Source: Nitrososphaerales archaeon TH526
Lineage (GTDB): Archaea > Thermoproteota > Nitrososphaeria > Nitrososphaerales > Nitrososphaeraceae
Direction: 5' to 3'
Assembly (NCBI GenBank): GCA_014523665.1
Contig: JAATVR010000310.1
Location: forward strand, 1-13,379
DNA length: 13,379 nt
Made by a program: the position numbers and the translations under genes. Positions 1 through 6,143 of the stretch are shown here, in pieces (the stretch's first letter is position 1; each line of letters begins with the position of its first letter). A model generated the notes under the pieces. It searched no databases. It had not been told where the DNA came from and worked only from the letters and a program-made list of their open reading frames with translations.

Positions 1-36
1 GTAACAAGTAGAAATAAATCACCAGCAAATCACAGA

Positions 37-45
37 CTTTAAATT
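37..45 (+). promoter_or_regulatory. TATA-like box of the peroxiredoxin gene
   Basis: The AT-rich element CTTTAAATT resembles an archaeal TATA box. Counting about 27 nt downstream puts the transcription start near 66-70. That leaves a leader of roughly 15-25 nt, enough to hold the purine-rich motif at 78-83. Seen by eye only. Confidence 0.45.
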
Positions 46-77
46 CTACATTATCAACCCCTTATTCACTGGTATAC

Positions 78-83
78 AGGAGA
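78..83 (+). promoter_or_regulatory. Shine-Dalgarno motif of the peroxiredoxin gene
   Basis: AGGAGA is complementary to the archaeal anti-SD sequence. It ends only 1 nt before the ATG at 85 but 10 nt before the in-frame ATG at 94. The spacing therefore favours ATG 94 (Met4 of the long form) as the start actually used. Confidence 0.5.
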
Positions 84-84
84 T

Positions 85-573
85 ATGGAATCCATGGAAT
101 CACACTATCCTGAGGAGGGCGAATTCGCACCTGATTTTAGCTTCAAAACTGCAAGCGGGAAATCTATGAAACTATCCGATTATCGAGGAGAGAGATGCAT
201 CATACTTTATTTCTATCCAAAGGATTTTACGCCTGGGTGTACGATTGAGGCAAAGGAATTCTCGACAGACAATGAAAAATTTGAAAGCAGAGGAATTACC
301 ATTCTAGGGGTAAGTCCAGATGAAATTGAATCACACTTCAAGTTCAAGGAACAAATGAACATCCCCTACGAGCTCATTTCAGACGCTGACCACAGGATTT
401 CATCGCTGTACGGAAGCTATGGACCAAAAAATTACATGGGAAAAGAATACTTAGGCGTCAGCAGATCAACGTTCTTGATTGGAAAGGACGGAAAGCTAAT
501 CAAGGCTTTTTACCGCGTCAAGCCATTAGGGCATAGCGAACAGGTCATGAAAGAGTTCGGGAATTCTTGTTGA
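85..573 (+). CDS. bcp: Peroxiredoxin, BCP/AhpC-TSA family
   Basis: This thiol peroxidase is expected to reduce hydrogen peroxide and organic hydroperoxides in the cytoplasm, using thioredoxin-like partners. The 162-residue product has the thioredoxin-fold N-terminus (APDFSF near residue 15, then LSDYRGERC) and the active-site block DFTPGCTIEA, with peroxidatic Cys52 and the usual upstream Thr49 and Pro50. In typical BCP proteins a resolving cysteine sits five residues after the peroxidatic one. Here that position is Lys57. Other cysteines are Cys38 and the last residue, Cys162, so it is either a 1-Cys enzyme or uses Cys162. Length is normal for BCP (about 150-160). The start could be ATG 85 or the better-spaced ATG 94. 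The gene looks monocistronic, with its own promoter-like sequence and no close neighbour downstream. Family assignment is firm; mechanism is inferred. Confidence 0.95.
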   Translation: MESMESHYPEEGEFAPDFSFKTASGKSMKLSDYRGERCIILYFYPKDFTPGCTIEAKEFSTDNEKFESRGITILGVSPDEIESHFKFKEQMNIPYELISDADHRISSLYGSYGPKNYMGKEYLGVSRSTFLIGKDGKLIKAFYRVKPLGHSEQVMKEFGNSC

Positions 574-597
574 TTTATTCATTGCCGAAATCGTATA

Positions 598-602
598 TTT
601 TT
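598..602 (+). terminator. Possible T-tract terminator after the peroxiredoxin gene
   Basis: A run of five T followed by GTGTTT lies 25 nt past the stop codon. Archaeal RNA polymerase can terminate at such U tracts without a hairpin. The run is short, so support is weak. Confidence 0.3.
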
Positions 603-951
603 GTGTTTAAGTAAGAGATTCCATAGTTTAGTACGGCCCAGGGGAACATAAATTCAGGTTACTATAATAGGAGATTATCTAGTAGCTACCTCTCAGTGGC
701 CAAGGCCTTCCTTAGCCTACATTCATTTCAGTCCGATGATTTATCACGATAATGTGTCTGTAGTTAAGACAGTAAAGGCTGAAGTAGTGATTTGTCATTT
801 CATTATTCCGTCTTCTTTCAAATTTAGAAGTCCTTGGTCCCGGCTCACTTGAACTCGAAAAAGATTATGGCACCCGCAGTCCAAGGTCGGAATTTTTTGG
901 GATCCTTTTTTCGAACTTTATGAACGTATCCTGACGCATAATGTGGCGATG

Positions 952-957
952 AAAAAA
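952..957 (-). terminator. T6 terminator of tRNA-Leu
   Basis: On the minus strand, six T follow three bases after the discriminator base of the tRNA. A short T run directly behind a tRNA is the normal archaeal termination signal. Confidence 0.7.
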
Positions 958-960
958 CAG

Positions 961-1045
961 TGCGGGAGATGGGATTTGAACCCACGAACCCCTGAGGGAT
1001 AAGAACCTCAATCTTACGCCTTTGGCCAAGCTGGGCGACTCCCGC
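961..1045 (-). tRNA. tRNA-Leu (anticodon GAG)
   Basis: This 85-nt class II tRNA decodes CUC and CUU leucine codons. On the minus strand the acceptor stem GCGGGAG (1045-1039) pairs with CTCCCGC (968-962), followed by discriminator A at 961. The D arm contains a GCC/GGC stem and GG in the loop. The anticodon stem is a perfect TAAGA/TCTTA, with loop TTGAGGT and anticodon GAG at 1009-1007. The long variable arm of 14 nt has a CCC/GGG stem, typical of Leu and Ser tRNAs. The T stem is GTGGG/CCCAT with loop TTCAAAT. There is no intron, and CCA is not encoded, so it must be added after transcription. It is transcribed away from rpoN, from a TATA-like box about 34 nt upstream. The fold was checked by hand and is complete. 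Confidence 0.96.
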
Positions 1046-1071
1046 TCAATAAATTTCGATAGTCCAGAGTA

Positions 1072-1102
1072 ATTTGAATATAACGGTTTGAAGGATTCAA
1101 AT
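1072..1102. repeat. Short inverted repeat between tRNA-Leu and rpoN promoters
   Basis: ATTTGAAT (1072-1079) is the exact reverse complement of ATTCAAAT (1095-1102), separated by 15 bp. A further TTTGAA at 1087-1092 can also pair with the right arm as a tight hairpin (1085-1103, eight pairs including one G-T, loop GGA). It lies in the divergent promoter region and overlaps the tRNA TATA-like box. It could be an operator or chance in AT-rich DNA. Confidence 0.4.
1076..1085 (-). promoter_or_regulatory. TATA-like box of tRNA-Leu
   Basis: Reading the minus strand, CGTTATATTC is centred about 34 nt before the mature tRNA 5' end. This predicts initiation a few bases upstream of the tRNA, with a short leader removed by RNase P. 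The element overlaps the left arm of an 8-bp inverted repeat (1072-1079 and 1095-1102). Confidence 0.55.
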
Positions 1103-1161
1103 CGAGCTGCTATGGCATCCTTCTTCCTAACTTGATCAGATTATTCTTGGTCTACAGATGG

Positions 1162-1170
1162 TTTTTATTA
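1162..1170 (+). promoter_or_regulatory. TATA-like box of the rpoN-gltX cluster
   Basis: TTTTTATTA is centred about 27 nt ahead of the rpoN ATG at 1193. Since archaeal initiation occurs about 25-28 nt after the TATA box, the predicted transcript is leaderless or nearly so. No Shine-Dalgarno motif precedes the ATG, which agrees with this. Confidence 0.55.
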
Positions 1171-1192
1171 TCGGCCCAACGATACTAGGTAA

Positions 1193-1429
1193 ATGCTTGT
1201 TCCTGTTCGTTGTTTTACTTGTGGTACCCTAGTTGCGGATAAGTATTTGGAATATGTATCAAGGGCCAAATCTGGAGAAGATCCAGCGAAGATAATGGAT
1301 TCGTTAGGAATAAATCGATACTGCTGTCGTAGAATATTTGTTTCTACCGTTGAAACAATCGACCAGGTGATCCCATACTACGAAGCTTTGAGGCGAAGAA
1401 TGTCCGAGATTCAGGCTGAAATAGATTAG
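1193..1429 (+). CDS. rpoN: DNA-directed RNA polymerase subunit N
   Basis: RpoN (homologue of eukaryotic Rpb10) is a small zinc-binding subunit of archaeal RNA polymerase that helps assemble the D/L platform with the large subunits. The 78-residue product starts MLVPVRCFTCG, the family signature. It has the four zinc ligands Cys7, Cys10, Cys44 and Cys45, the last two in the diagnostic RYCCRR block. Length is slightly above the usual 65-75 because of an extra C-terminal helix. It is the first gene of a long co-directional cluster, with the enolase ATG 18 bp after its stop. In many archaea rpoN lies next to ribosomal protein genes and eno, so the context supports the call. It is not related to bacterial sigma-54, despite the shared symbol. 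Confidence 0.97.
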   Translation: MLVPVRCFTCGTLVADKYLEYVSRAKSGEDPAKIMDSLGINRYCCRRIFVSTVETIDQVIPYYEALRRRMSEIQAEID

Positions 1430-1447
1430 TGAAAATCTCATTATTCA

Positions 1448-2695
1448 ATGGCTACTATAACTGACCTATATTCACGTATAATCTTTAACAGTAGGGGGAA
1501 TGAAACCATTGAGATAGATGTTATCACTGATGGGAAGCACTTGGGCAGAGCTGCTGCTCCATCAGGCGCAAGTGTTGGAACACTGGAATGCCGATCATTT
1601 CCCATGAATTCCCCTGAACGCGCCATCGAATTTTTTGAGGAAAACAAATTAAGGTTTGTCGGGGTTAAGGCAGATGATCCCGAAGCATTACATAGCATTA
1701 TGAAGGATGTCGATCCAACCCCTAATTACTCTAGATTAGGAGGATCTGTCGCTTATGCCCTGAGCATTGCCTCGGTTGATTCGGCTGCAAATGCCGCGAA
1801 TATTCCGTTGTTCAAATTGCTGAACAAAAACGGCCCGCACAGATTTCCTTTTCCGCTAGGAAACGTATTAGGTGGAGGAGCTCATGCTGGACCAGGAACA
1901 CCCGACATTCAAGAAGTATTGGTCCTTCCGATAGGGGCTGATAACATTGTTGAGGCGCTGAAAACAAATTTCAAGGTCCACAAAGAAGTTAGAAATATTA
2001 TCGAGAGCTATGATACCAATTTTACATATGGCAGAGGCGATGAAGGAGCATGGGCACCCAATGTAACCAATGATGAAGCCTTACAAATTACAGAAAGAGC
2101 CATTGAGAATGCGGGGTTCAAATTGGGCCAAGATGTAGCGATGGGCATCGACTTTGCTAGTTCATCCTTGTGGGATAACAAAGTTAAAAAATACAATTAC
2201 AGTAGAAAAGGGAAGGCTCTTAGTTCTGAAGAACAGATTGACTATGTTAATAACCTAATTAAAAGTTTCAAACTTTTATATGTAGAAGATCCGGTTAATG
2301 AGGATGATTTTTCTGGAATGTCGCTTCTTACCAGTGCAAATTCCGGATGTTTAGTCACGGGTGACGACATGCTGGTCACTAATGTTTCGAGGTTAGCGAT
2401 TGCTTCCAAGCATAGAGCTTGTTCTGGGGCGATACTTAAAGTAAATCAGGCTGGATCGCTGTACGATGCACTCCAGTTTGCGAACGGTTGTAGAAGCGAG
2501 GGAGTTACAATTATTACCTCTCATAGATCAGGGGAAACTACCGATTCACATATTGCTCATATATCAATAGCCACTGGATCTAAAATGATAAAAACCGGAG
2601 TTTTGGGTGGCGAAAGACTAGCAAAGTTAAATGAACTGATAAGGATCAGAGAGTATGGTTTAATAGAAGGCATGGCTGAAATCTGCTCAACCTAA
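1448..2695 (+). CDS. eno: Enolase (2-phosphoglycerate dehydratase)
   Basis: This enzyme interconverts 2-phosphoglycerate and phosphoenolpyruvate in glycolysis and gluconeogenesis, in the cytoplasm, with Mg2+. The 415-residue protein has the N-terminal SRGNETIEIDV segment, the substrate-loop sequence PSGASVG (residues 38-44), the catalytic-acid segment DIQE (Glu156) and GDEG with Glu199. The metal ligands are Asp235, Glu280 (YVEDP) and Asp306 (TGDDM). Lys331 (LKVNQAG) is the general base, the SHRSGET loop spans 358-364, and Lys382 lies in MIKTG. All catalytic residues are therefore present. Some segments diverge from the usual family text: GGGAHA for the common NGGxHA, DEGAWAP for DEGGFAP, and VLGGER where a Cys-Arg-Ser-Glu-Arg block is usual. 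No Shine-Dalgarno motif precedes the ATG. The rps2 start follows 1 bp after its stop, implying co-transcription. Confidence 0.96.
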   Translation: MATITDLYSRIIFNSRGNETIEIDVITDGKHLGRAAAPSGASVGTLECRSFPMNSPERAIEFFEENKLRFVGVKADDPEALHSIMKDVDPTPNYSRLGGSVAYALSIASVDSAANAANIPLFKLLNKNGPHRFPFPLGNVLGGGAHAGPGTPDIQEVLVLPIGADNIVEALKTNFKVHKEVRNIIESYDTNFTYGRGDEGAWAPNVTNDEALQITERAIENAGFKLGQDVAMGIDFASSSLWDNKVKKYNYSRKGKALSSEEQIDYVNNLIKSFKLLYVEDPVNEDDFSGMSLLTSANSGCLVTGDDMLVTNVSRLAIASKHRACSGAILKVNQAGSLYDALQFANGCRSEGVTIITSHRSGETTDSHIAHISIATGSKMIKTGVLGGERLAKLNELIRIREYGLIEGMAEICST

Positions 2696-2696
2696 A

Positions 2697-3449
2697 ATGT
2701 CCAGTGACAACGAAAGCAATAACCTTACTTTATCAGATGATTTGAATTCTGCTGAAAGTACGGGATCTTTGAAGGATTCCGACATAAATGTTGAGCCATC
2801 GGCTTCTGATGATTCTTCAACCTCAGAGGCAAATTACGTTCCCGAGCAAGATAACCTGGAAAAGATGATACTTTCAACAGGTATAAGGGTTGGGACACCA
2901 GTGAAAACAAAATATATGATGCCCTTTATAATTAGGGCGAACCCAGAGGGCCTATATATTCTCGATATTAGCAAGACCCTCTCACGCATTGATATCGCCG
3001 CCAAGTTCATAAGCCGAGCAGATATTTCAAAAGTTGCCGTTACTTCTGCAAGGGAGTATGGAAAAACTCCTGTTGAAAAATTCTGCAATCTAACTCATGC
3101 AAAATACATCCTAGGGAGATTTATGCCAGGCACCTTTACCAATCCAGCACTACCCAAATACATGGAACCACAAGTAGTCATTGTGACAGACCCTCAAGCA
3201 GATCAGCAAGCGGTACTGGAGGCTACCAGGGCTGGAGTCCCTGTAATTGCGATCTGCAACAGCGACAATGTGACGTCGAAGGTCGATTTAGTTATACCTG
3301 CCAATAACAGGGGCCGTAAAGCGCTCGCGACAGTGTACTGGTTGCTTGCGAGAGAGGTACTGAAAAAGCAAGGAGTCATAAAGAACGACAGCGAAATGAA
3401 AATACCCATTGAGGACTTTGAGACCAAATTAGTCGAGGAATTGAGTTGA
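2697..3449 (+). CDS. rps2: 30S ribosomal protein S2 (uS2)
   Basis: S2 binds the small ribosomal subunit between head and body. The archaeal core runs from about residue 52 to 240. Visible blocks are STGIRVGTPVKT (near 60-71), YILDISKTL, the PVEKFC and YILGRFMPGTFTNP stretch, VVIVTDPQADQQAVLEA, GVPVIAICNSDN, and DLVIPANNRGRKAL followed by a C-terminal helix. The product is 250 residues, whereas archaeal S2 is usually near 200. The excess is a low-complexity N-terminal tail of about 50 residues rich in Ser, Asp, Glu and Asn and almost free of basic residues. The ATG follows the eno stop by one base and fits the operon, but no Shine-Dalgarno motif is visible. A shorter form starting at Met57 would leave little before the core, so the long form is preferred. 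The MEMO-family gene begins inside its stop codon. Confidence 0.95.
   Translation: MSSDNESNNLTLSDDLNSAESTGSLKDSDINVEPSASDDSSTSEANYVPEQDNLEKMILSTGIRVGTPVKTKYMMPFIIRANPEGLYILDISKTLSRIDIAAKFISRADISKVAVTSAREYGKTPVEKFCNLTHAKYILGRFMPGTFTNPALPKYMEPQVVIVTDPQADQQAVLEATRAGVPVIAICNSDNVTSKVDLVIPANNRGRKALATVYWLLAREVLKKQGVIKNDSEMKIPIEDFETKLVEELS
3435..3438 (+). promoter_or_regulatory. Shine-Dalgarno motif supporting the TTG start of the MEMO-family gene
   Basis: GAGG sits 7 nt before the TTG at 3446, inside the 3' end of rps2. It supports initiation at this non-ATG codon, which overlaps the rps2 stop as TTGA. Confidence 0.45.
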
Positions 3450-4303
3450 GTGCTTATAGAAGAAAACCCTCCGTTTCGGGTATCTTCTATTCATCTGATA
3501 AAGAGCAACTTGTCGGCGAATTGAAGGGGTGTTTTACGGATAAAATATTCGGCCCCGGGCGTTTGCCACCATCAGACCAGGTCAGAAAAATCTATGGAAT
3601 AGTTTCTCCGCACGCAGGGTATCCGTACTCTGGGAGCGTGGCAGCCAACGGCTATTACAGCATTTCATCATCTAAGTTTAACAACGTTATACTTGTCGGT
3701 CCCAATCATTACGGGCTGGGCTCTTCCGTAGCCACCACAATGGATGGAATTTGGGAATCACCGATAGGCGACGTAGTTGTAAATCCACAAGTGGCAAAAG
3801 ACATCGCATCTAGAGCAATGTCGATGGAAATAGATGAGTTTGCGCACAGCAGAGATCATTGTCTGGAGGTTCAGATTCCCTTCTTGTTGTACAGTTCAGA
3901 GAAATTTAGAATAGTTCCAATTATCTTGACGAATCAAGATGAATATGTGGCCCTTGAGGTTGGATCTGCCATCTCAGATACTGTAAAAGAGTGGGTCTCT
4001 AAAGGAGAGGGGTTTATGTTAATTGCGTCATCTGATTTTACCCATTATGAATCAAATTCCGAAGCGCATCGAAAGGACTCGCAGCTTATCAGGTCAATTC
4101 TTTCACTTGATATCAGCGCCTTTTACTCCGCTCTACGCCAATACGATGTGTCTGCTTGCGGGTATGGTGCTATCGCGACGATAATGGTTGCGGCAAGAAA
4201 TCTCGGAGCTACGCGAGGGGAGCTACTCAGGTATGCCACCAGCGGCGACGTAACAGGGGACAAATCTTCAGTCGTGGGATACTCATCAATATTATTCGAA
4301 TGA
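3446..4303 (+). CDS. MEMO1 family protein
   Basis: MEMO proteins are structurally related to class III extradiol dioxygenases. They are found in archaea, eukaryotes and some bacteria, and human MEMO1 binds metal. The archaeal role is unknown. The 285-residue product shows the family blocks: N-terminal RKPSVSGIFYSS, IVSPHAGYPYSG with His56, LVGPNHYG with His88, HSRDHCLEVQIPFL (134-147), ASSDFTHYE with His200, and SACGYGA with Cys238. The 32-residue spacing of His56 and His88 matches human His49 and His81, and Cys238 corresponds to human Cys244, so the metal site looks intact. The start is TTG at 3446, overlapping the rps2 stop by 4 bases and preceded by GAGG. Mevalonate kinase follows after 10 bp. 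Archaeal homologues often sit beside mevalonate-pathway genes, which hints at, but does not prove, a link with isoprenoid synthesis. Confidence 0.92.
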   Translation: MSAYRRKPSVSGIFYSSDKEQLVGELKGCFTDKIFGPGRLPPSDQVRKIYGIVSPHAGYPYSGSVAANGYYSISSSKFNNVILVGPNHYGLGSSVATTMDGIWESPIGDVVVNPQVAKDIASRAMSMEIDEFAHSRDHCLEVQIPFLLYSSEKFRIVPIILTNQDEYVALEVGSAISDTVKEWVSKGEGFMLIASSDFTHYESNSEAHRKDSQLIRSILSLDISAFYSALRQYDVSACGYGAIATIMVAARNLGATRGELLRYATSGDVTGDKSSVVGYSSILFE

Positions 4304-4313
4304 ATTAACTTTC

Positions 4314-5324
4314 ATGGATGTCGGCTATAAACCTCAAGTAGGTGCTTCTGCCCCTGGCAAAGTCATTATTTTTGGAGAGCATTTTGTAGTTTACAATAAC
4401 CAGGCTATCGTAGCAGCCATAAATAGACGTTGTTTTGGAAGAGCAGATTTCATAAAGAATTTGGGAGTTCAGATTGCTTCGAGTCTTGAAAGGAATTACA
4501 ATCCACAAACCGCACGTGACGCCGCCGCGACGATAGATGTGCGTTCCAACACTGAGTTGCTCGAGCCACTCACTATCTTTTGCAAGAACATCCTCGGAGA
4601 ATATGCGCCGGAAATTGGGATAAAAATTTTTATCAAGTCAGAATTAGCCGTGGGTGTAGGCCTTGGCAGTTCAGCAGCTTCTTGCGTTACGTTGGCTGGT
4701 ATATTGAAATCGATTATTAGGCACTCCTCCAGCAAAGAAATATCTTCAATTGACAGACAGTGGATATACGAAAAAGCACTTGATGGTGAACAAATGATAC
4801 ATAACAAATCATCGGGTGTCGATTGCTACGTCTCAACCTATGGTGGTCTTGTTCATTTTGCCGGCCCTACTCGAACTAGAACAATTGAGAACCAACCCTT
4901 ACCGCTTTTTTTGATTAATACTCATAGAAGGCATGAAACTTCGGAGTTAGTGTCGCACGTGAGGCGATTTAGGGGCAACAAGTCAAAGCGCTTCAACGCC
5001 TTAATGAATGAGGCAACTGCTATTTGTTCAAGTGGAATAAAGGCTATTGCAAAAGGTTCTTTAGAAGAAATTGGTCTGCTGATGACTGAGAATCACAAAT
5101 TGCTAAGAGAGATTGGAGTTTCCAATAGCGAAATTGAAAAGATTATCGGAATTTGCGTCAGATGTGGATCTCTAGGCGCAAAAATTACAGGTGCTGGCGG
5201 AGGGGGCAGCATTCTTGTGTTAGCTAGACCAGAGACAATCCCTGTACTAAACGCGGCCATAGAAGGGTTGGATTTGTGTTCAGAATCAATCGAGATAGCA
5301 AATAAGGGATTAATAATAGATTAA
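4314..5324 (+). CDS. mvk: Mevalonate kinase (GHMP family)
   Basis: It phosphorylates mevalonate to mevalonate 5-phosphate with ATP, an early committed step of archaeal isoprenoid lipid synthesis. The 336-residue protein has all three GHMP motifs. Motif 1 is SAPGKVIIFGEH (residues 12-23, with Lys16 and Glu22). Motif 2 is the ATP loop GVGLGSSAAS (114-123). Motif 3 is AKITGAGGGGS (289-299). Glu159 and Asp170 (in GVDCYVSTYGG) are 11 apart, the same spacing as the Mg-binding Glu193 and catalytic Asp204 of rat mevalonate kinase. The extended HNKSSGVD block is typical of mevalonate kinase rather than homoserine or galactokinase. The ATG at 4314 lies 10 bp after the MEMO-family stop without a Shine-Dalgarno motif. 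A second ATG four bases later is out of frame. The neighbouring isoprenoid genes make the substrate assignment strong. Confidence 0.95.
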   Translation: MDVGYKPQVGASAPGKVIIFGEHFVVYNNQAIVAAINRRCFGRADFIKNLGVQIASSLERNYNPQTARDAAATIDVRSNTELLEPLTIFCKNILGEYAPEIGIKIFIKSELAVGVGLGSSAASCVTLAGILKSIIRHSSSKEISSIDRQWIYEKALDGEQMIHNKSSGVDCYVSTYGGLVHFAGPTRTRTIENQPLPLFLINTHRRHETSELVSHVRRFRGNKSKRFNALMNEATAICSSGIKAIAKGSLEEIGLLMTENHKLLREIGVSNSEIEKIIGICVRCGSLGAKITGAGGGGSILVLARPETIPVLNAAIEGLDLCSESIEIANKGLIID

Positions 5325-5326
5325 AG

Positions 5327-5335
5327 CTTTAAATC
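5327..5335 (+). promoter_or_regulatory. Possible internal TATA-like box before IPK
   Basis: CTTTAAATC lies about 33 nt before the IPK ATG, in the longest gap inside the cluster (39 bp). It could give extra transcription of ipk and downstream genes. It is only a sequence resemblance. Confidence 0.3.
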
Positions 5336-5363
5336 AGTAATGGAAATTATGCCACTCTAGATC

Positions 5364-6140
5364 ATGACTCGAACATTGCTTATAAAGCTCGGAGGCTCCG
5401 TGATTACGATAAAGGATCGAGCGCTTACCCCAAATATTCAGGCAATGGAGAGGCTTTCACACGTTCTCGCAAAACTTAGCGATTCGCTAATCATAGTTCA
5501 CGGTGGAGGTTCATTTGGTCATTATTGGTCAGTGAAATATGATATGCATACTAAGCCCGAATTGTATGATTCTCGTGGAATTTCGGTGGTACATGAATCA
5601 ATGGTGAATCTGAATCAGATTGTTGTTAAATCGATGTCGGACGCAGGGATTGCACCTTATGGAATTTCCCCAATATCCCTTTTTGCAGACGGGAAGGTAA
5701 ATGTTACCAAGATTAATGAGCTAGCTGAATTCACTCGGCGTGGCATCGTGCCGGTCATTTTTGGCGACGTAGTACACGTCAGTGAAGGCAGATTTTCAAT
5801 TATATCAGGTGATACTCTGATGACGCGAATCGCTACACACCTCATGCCATCAAGAGTAATATTCACCGTAAATGTAGATGGTATCTACGAAGATATGGCA
5901 AATAAGAAGTTGGTCAAGGTACTGAATTTCCCTATCAATCAAATCAATGTAACGGATACTCCTATTGATGCTACTGGAGGCATGGGCAGAAAAATTTCAG
6001 AGGCTTTTGAAATTGCCAGACTGGGCATCGACGTTAATATTGTGAATGGACTAAACGCAGAACGTGTTTTTGATATTCTCAGTGGACTTGAGGTATATGG
6101 GACCATGATTCCAGCGATTCCACCGAAGGGGAGGACTTAG
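5364..6140 (+). CDS. ipk: Isopentenyl phosphate kinase
   Basis: IPK phosphorylates isopentenyl phosphate to isopentenyl diphosphate (IPP) with ATP, the last step of the archaeal modified mevalonate pathways. The 258-residue protein has the amino acid kinase fold. It opens LIKLGGSVIT (Lys8, Gly10, Gly11), then KDRALTPN, then VHGGGSFGH with His53. This His is the residue that separates IPK from related kinases and that binds the substrate phosphate. Later blocks are FGDVVH near 134, ISGDTLMTR near 149, NVDGIY, and DATGGMGRK near 202-210 for nucleotide binding. Length fits the family (about 250-260). The start is ATG without a clear Shine-Dalgarno motif, and the IDI-2 gene begins 3 bp after its stop. 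No phosphomevalonate decarboxylase or dehydratase is encoded in this window, so the intermediate step must be elsewhere. Confidence 0.95.
   Translation: MTRTLLIKLGGSVITIKDRALTPNIQAMERLSHVLAKLSDSLIIVHGGGSFGHYWSVKYDMHTKPELYDSRGISVVHESMVNLNQIVVKSMSDAGIAPYGISPISLFADGKVNVTKINELAEFTRRGIVPVIFGDVVHVSEGRFSIISGDTLMTRIATHLMPSRVIFTVNVDGIYEDMANKKLVKVLNFPINQINVTDTPIDATGGMGRKISEAFEIARLGIDVNIVNGLNAERVFDILSGLEVYGTMIPAIPPKGRT
6128..6134 (+). promoter_or_regulatory. Shine-Dalgarno motif deciding the TTG start of IDI-2
   Basis: GGGGAGG at the 3' end of ipk is a strong match to the anti-SD sequence. It is spaced 9 nt from the TTG at 6144, which supports this non-ATG start over the later ATG at codon 15. Confidence 0.6.
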
Positions 6141-6143
6141 GAA

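Larger units (their letters stand above)
574..960. other. Intergenic stretch without an identified gene
   Basis: These 387 bp hold no convincing coding frame. Visible elements are a T5 tract just after the peroxiredoxin gene (598-602), a TATA-like TTTAAGTA at 605-612, a CCTTGG/CCAAGG pair that could form a 6-bp stem (832-837 with 881-886), and two T6 tracts (893-898, 906-911) that could end a plus-strand transcript. I looked for conserved SRP RNA and RNase P RNA motifs on both strands and recognised none. It may be untranslated spacer, or may hold a small RNA ending at the T tracts. Confidence 0.5.

Noticed and set aside
735..790. Box C/D-like guide RNA (CGATGAT near 734-740, CTGA near 779-782).
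   Set aside because: The putative C box does not match RTGATGA, no good C'/D' pair is spaced correctly, and the D box is a common tetramer.
840..890. Minus-strand GTTCAAG resembling a tRNA T loop, suggesting a second tRNA.
   Set aside because: The flanking bases cannot form a 5-bp T stem, and no acceptor or anticodon arm can be built around it.
574..960. SRP RNA or RNase P RNA.
   Set aside because: No conserved helix 8 sequence of SRP RNA and no conserved RNase P core motifs were found on either strand.
1193..1429. RpoN as sigma-54.
   Set aside because: The product is 78 residues with the archaeal zinc motif CxxC...CC and has none of the sigma-54 domains; only the symbol is shared.
1441..1698. 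Minus-strand open frame inside enolase, and similar opposite-strand frames in S2, GGPP synthase and gltX.
   Set aside because: They lie wholly inside well-supported genes, show no recognisable family, and have composition expected of shadow frames.
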